Shown here one piece after another: positions 61,398 to 64,000 of a DNA stretch of 64,000 nucleotides; position 1 is the stretch's first letter; the number at the start of each line of letters is the position of its first letter. The DNA comes from Posidoniimonas polymericola (GTDB taxonomy: Bacteria; Planctomycetota; Planctomycetia; Pirellulales; Lacipirellulaceae). The notes under the pieces are model-generated. The model did no database searches. It had not been told where the DNA came from and saw only the letters and a list, made by a program, of their open reading frames with translations. Both the position numbers and the translations under genes were made by a program. Location: positions 62,001 through 126,000 of the forward strand of contig NZ_SJPO01000007.1 in assembly GCF_007859935.1 (NCBI RefSeq), read 5' to 3'.

Positions 61398-62225
61398 TCA
61401 CTCGGTGTGCTTCCAGCCGGCCGCCTCTTCGCCGTCGAGCCGCAGTGTGAGGCACTTCGCGCTGCCGCCCGCCTTAACGAATTCGCCCAGCGGGGTGGCG
61501 ATCGCCGTGTAGCCGTGCGCGCGGAGGTTCTCGTGCAGCTTTGGGCAGCCGGCGTTGGTCACCACCGTCTTGCCGACGACCACCGCGTTGCACGCGAACG
61601 ACCGGGCCTCGTCCTCGGCGACCGGGATCAGCGTGCCGATGTTCGCCTCCAGCACCTTCTGGCCGTACTCGTCAAACGCGCCGGGAAAGTAGATCGCCTG
61701 GTCCTCGGCCAACGGGCAGAAGCAGGTGTCGAGGTGGTAGTAGTACGGGTCGGCTAGCTCCAGCGGCAGCACCCGCACGCCGAGCACCTCTCCAATCTTC
61801 TGGTGCCCGCCGGCGTCGCTCCGCATGCGGTAGCCGGCGTAGAGTGTGTCGCCACAGAACAGCGCATCGCCGGCGCCCTCGAAGCTCAGCTCCGCGGGCG
61901 GGTCGAACACCTCAAAGCCATCGCCCTCGAGCCAGGCGCGGTCGAGCGGCGTCTCGCCCTGCCGCTGCGGGTGCTTGAACCGGGCCACGATCGCCTGCCG
62001 CCGGTAGACCATCGCCGCATTGGCGGTGAACACCAGGTCGGGCAGCCCTTTGACCGGCGTCATCACCTCGATCGATGCCCCGGCCAACTCGAGCGCCGCC
62101 CGCAGCGCGTCCCACTGCTCGCCGGCCAGCGTGTGGTCGGCCTGCCGCTCGGTGCTCATCCACGGGTTGATCTCGTACTCGATGCCGTAGAACAGCGGCG
62201 GGCACATGAGGATGCGGGCGCCCAT
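61398..62225 (-). CDS. Arginine dihydrolase-like guanidino-group hydrolase (AgrE/ArgZ N-domain type)
   Basis: ATG 62225 follows AAGAGG; a TTG 16 codons earlier is less likely. The 275-residue protein has the pentein (amidinotransferase) fold with all catalytic positions: D63 and N69 in LPDLVFTANA, E116 in FEGAGD, H164 in YYYHLDTCF and nucleophile C258 in GGSAKCLTL. The start ARILMCPPLFYGIEYEINPW is typical of the group that includes cyanobacterial AgrE/ArgZ, which turns arginine into ornithine, CO2 and ammonia; dimethylarginase is the main alternative. A LOR/SDH-type ornithine cyclodeaminase, fused in AgrE, lies one gene away here on the same strand, which supports the dihydrolase reading. 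Confidence 0.8.
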   Translation of the reverse strand: MGARILMCPPLFYGIEYEINPWMSTERQADHTLAGEQWDALRAALELAGASIEVMTPVKGLPDLVFTANAAMVYRRQAIVARFKHPQRQGETPLDRAWLEGDGFEVFDPPAELSFEGAGDALFCGDTLYAGYRMRSDAGGHQKIGEVLGVRVLPLELADPYYYHLDTCFCPLAEDQAIYFPGAFDEYGQKVLEANIGTLIPVAEDEARSFACNAVVVGKTVVTNAGCPKLHENLRAHGYTAIATPLGEFVKAGGSAKCLTLRLDGEEAAGWKHTE

Positions 62226-62464
62226 AGGAACCGGCCTCTTGGGGTGTGTGTTGCCAAGTTTCACCGGCGCCAACAGATGGCGGATCGCACCGGCTTTGAG
62301 TGGTTCGCGGAGAATTGCATACTGAGTGGGCCTGCGGTGCTTGAGAGTTCAGTTACCGACCGCTAGGATCCGGCTACCCGCCTCTTCGCAGTTATTAGGA
62401 CCGCCGGAGTGGCCGTGTTGGTTCGGAACCGGACTATTCCTACGTACCTGAGCGAGAGAGCCTA

Positions 62465-63103
62465 ATGCAGCCTGTAGAATCTCGGATCGTCATGATTGTC
62501 GCAATCGTGGTTTGCCTGCTCGCGCCGGAGGCGAACTCCGCAACGGTGACCGATCTGGTTGGGGACAAGGACGGCTTTGGCGTTCCGGGGGCGCCGGCGA
62601 CGCCGGCCGATGGCGTGCTGTGGCGTGACGACTTGGGGGGAATCTTCTTTACTGACTACCGGGACGCCGACGACTTGGCCGACGCGCCTTTCACGGACAT
62701 TTGGCAGGCCCCGGGCAGCGTAAGCTACTCGCACAGCTACGCGTTAGGGGGCATGCAGGCGTTGCAAGCGACGCTCCAGCTGCAGATCGCAGGAATCGCT
62801 GATGTCGACGGTCCTTATCAGGTCTCGGTTAATTCGATTGTTATTGGTCAGATTGATGCGAACGCTGCGGCCAACGCGTTTCAAGAAGTCAAGCTGTACT
62901 CATTCAACATACCGGTTGCGTTGATCAACGGGAGTGACGCGATCGAAGTGAGCGCTTCTCAGGGCGACGGCAACATCTTCAATTTCTCTGAGTTGATAGT
63001 CCGAACCGTTCCTGAGCCTACTGCGTTGGCCTTATCTGCGTTGGTGCTGGGGAGCTACGGAGTCGCGACGCGGCGGCGAATTGAATTCCGACGGTCTGCC
63101 TAG
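62465..63103 (+). CDS. Small PEP-CTERM secreted protein
   Basis: This 212-residue protein follows GAGCGAGAGAGCC and starts with a signal peptide (IVMIVAIVVCLLAPEANSAT). The body is a beta-rich domain (DIWQAPGSVSYSHSYALGGM, LQLQIAGIADVDGPYQVSVN) that may be a carbohydrate- or calcium-binding jelly roll. It ends with the PEP-CTERM tail VPEPTALALSALVLGSYGVA plus TRRR. It is less GC-rich than most neighbours and is inserted, on the opposite strand, between the two arginine-degradation genes. No specific function is visible. Confidence 0.8.
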   Translation: MQPVESRIVMIVAIVVCLLAPEANSATVTDLVGDKDGFGVPGAPATPADGVLWRDDLGGIFFTDYRDADDLADAPFTDIWQAPGSVSYSHSYALGGMQALQATLQLQIAGIADVDGPYQVSVNSIVIGQIDANAAANAFQEVKLYSFNIPVALINGSDAIEVSASQGDGNIFNFSELIVRTVPEPTALALSALVLGSYGVATRRRIEFRRSA

Positions 63104-63146
63104 GACTGTGCAGCCGCATCGGTCAATGAAATGGTGAGGCGTGCGC

Positions 63147-64000
63147 TCACTGCCCACTCGTTTTCCATACTTCCTCGACCAGCGACCGCAAGAACGGCTC
63201 GACGTCGGTCACCAGGCCGACCGTCTGGAAGCTGCCGCGGTCGCTCAGCTTAATGACGGTCGACGGGTTGATGTCGACGCACACCACTTTGACCCACGCC
63301 GGCAGCAGGTTGCCGACCGCGATCGAGTGCAGCGTGGTGGCGATCATTAGGCAGAACGTGACGTCGCGGACCGCTTCGCGCATCTGACGCTGGGCGTCGA
63401 GCACGTCAGTGATGACGTCGGGCAGGGGGCCGTCGTCGCGGATGCTGCCGGCCAGCAGGAACTCCACGTTGTTCTTCACGCAGTCGTGCATCACTCCCGA
63501 GGTGATCAGGCCCTGGTCGACGGCCGCGGCGATCGAGCCCACCCGGCGGATCCGGTTGATGGCCCGCAGGTGGTGCTCGTGGCCCGCCTCGGCGATGCGG
63601 GCGTCGTCGAGGTGCACGCCGAGGCTGGTGCCGAACATCGCCTGCTCGATGTCGTGGGTCGCCAGGGCGTTGCCGGCGAACAGCTTGTGCACGTAGCCGC
63701 CGCGGATCAGCTCCGACAGCAGCGGGCCGCTGCCGGTGTGCACAATCGCTGGCCCGCCGACGATCAGCGTCTTGCCGCCGCCGGCTTGGTTGTCACGCAG
63801 CAGCTCAGCGATCTGGCGTACCTGGCCAGCCTTCGGTTTCTCGGTCGACACGGCGCTGTTCATGAACGCGAACGCGTGCTCGCCGGCGTCGCCCCGGTCG
63901 GGCGGGAAGACCCGCACGCCGGCGTGGCCGACGATCACCTTGTCGCCAACATTGACTTCGGACATCGGCACGCACCGCGGGCGGTCGTCCTTGCCGACGA
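63147..64000 (-). CDS. LOR/SDH-type ornithine cyclodeaminase (TIGR00300-like), partial
   Basis: The frame stays open to the window edge (VGKDDRPRCVPMSEVNVGDK), so the N-terminal LOR/SDH-like domain is outside; about 284 codons are visible. Conserved blocks are VGHAGVRVFPPD, FAFMNSAVSTEKPK, VGGPAIVHTG, GNALATHDIEQAMFGTSLGV, AGSIRDDGPLPDVITDVLDA, LHSIAVGNLLPAWVKVVCVD and INPSTVIKLSDRGS. In this family the NAD-dependent domain converts ornithine to proline and ammonia, and in cyanobacterial AgrE it is fused to arginine dihydrolase. It faces the PEP-CTERM gene convergently, with a 43-base gap. Confidence 0.85.
   Translation of the reverse strand, partial: VGKDDRPRCVPMSEVNVGDKVIVGHAGVRVFPPDRGDAGEHAFAFMNSAVSTEKPKAGQVRQIAELLRDNQAGGGKTLIVGGPAIVHTGSGPLLSELIRGGYVHKLFAGNALATHDIEQAMFGTSLGVHLDDARIAEAGHEHHLRAINRIRRVGSIAAAVDQGLITSGVMHDCVKNNVEFLLAGSIRDDGPLPDVITDVLDAQRQMREAVRDVTFCLMIATTLHSIAVGNLLPAWVKVVCVDINPSTVIKLSDRGSFQTVGLVTDVEPFLRSLVEEVWKTSGQ

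Overview
The window looks like a chromosomal segment of a Planctomycetota member, most likely order Pirellulales. The evidence is high GC, two DUF1559 pseudopilin-like genes, several PEP-CTERM and dockerin-type surface proteins carrying motifs such as NGDGVVNAADYTVWRD, an N-terminal LEPR-XLL-like motif, an ECF sigma/FecR pair, an ECF sigma overlapping a Ser/Thr kinase, and a Cys-rich outer-surface protein. The taxonomic placement is an inference from these family signatures.

Layout. (1) Positions 1-9592 are the right part of an integrated phage-like element: the end of a replication-type gene, a cluster of perfect inverted repeats, small phage genes, a tape-measure-like gene, an apparent truncated phage gene, and a lower-GC two-gene cargo on the minus strand (a Schlafen/AlbA_2-type protein followed by a SIR2 NADase-like protein). 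Four small translationally coupled genes and a complete tyrosine integrase follow, ending at tRNA-Lys(TTT). A broken second integrase start lies on the other side of the tRNA. (2) 10.1-16.8 kb is an extracytoplasmic-function unit: ECF sigma, FecR-type anti-sigma, DUF1559 protein, lipoprotein and two PEP-CTERM/dockerin proteins. (3) 17.0-20.3 kb is a GH78 alpha-L-rhamnosidase. (4) 20.6-28.2 kb is a minus-strand operon: Cys-rich small protein, CusB-like and CusA-like heavy-metal efflux parts, YceI protein and two methyltransferases. (5) 28.3-36.0 kb is a minus-strand operon: ECF sigma, Ser/Thr kinase with TPR region, a matrixin-like dockerin protein whose zinc motif is damaged, and a DUF1559 protein. 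(6) 36.2-39.9 kb holds a PEP-CTERM dockerin protein and an MMPL/RND exporter. (7) 40.1-51.3 kb is a rhamnogalacturonan-I utilisation locus: sodium/solute symporter, GH2, a double SGNH acetylesterase, GH106 rhamnosidase and PL11 lyase. (8) 51.4-53.8 kb is modCAB. (9) 53.8-64 kb holds hemB, a small hypothetical, two tandem Ser/Thr kinases, adenine deaminase, a Cys-rich surface protein, an arginine dihydrolase-like enzyme, a PEP-CTERM protein and the partial gene of a LOR/SDH-type ornithine cyclodeaminase.

The strongest candidates for something undescribed are the prophage-borne AlbA_2 + SIR2 gene pair (probable anti-phage system) and a family of paired inverted repeats built on GGGACAAAAGTCG, which occurs in the two large gaps between convergent genes (20.4-20.6 kb and 61.0-61.2 kb). 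Also notable are the separately encoded halves of the AgrE/ArgZ arginine-degradation enzyme, and the zinc-motif loss in the matrixin-like protein. No rRNA genes or CRISPR arrays were seen.
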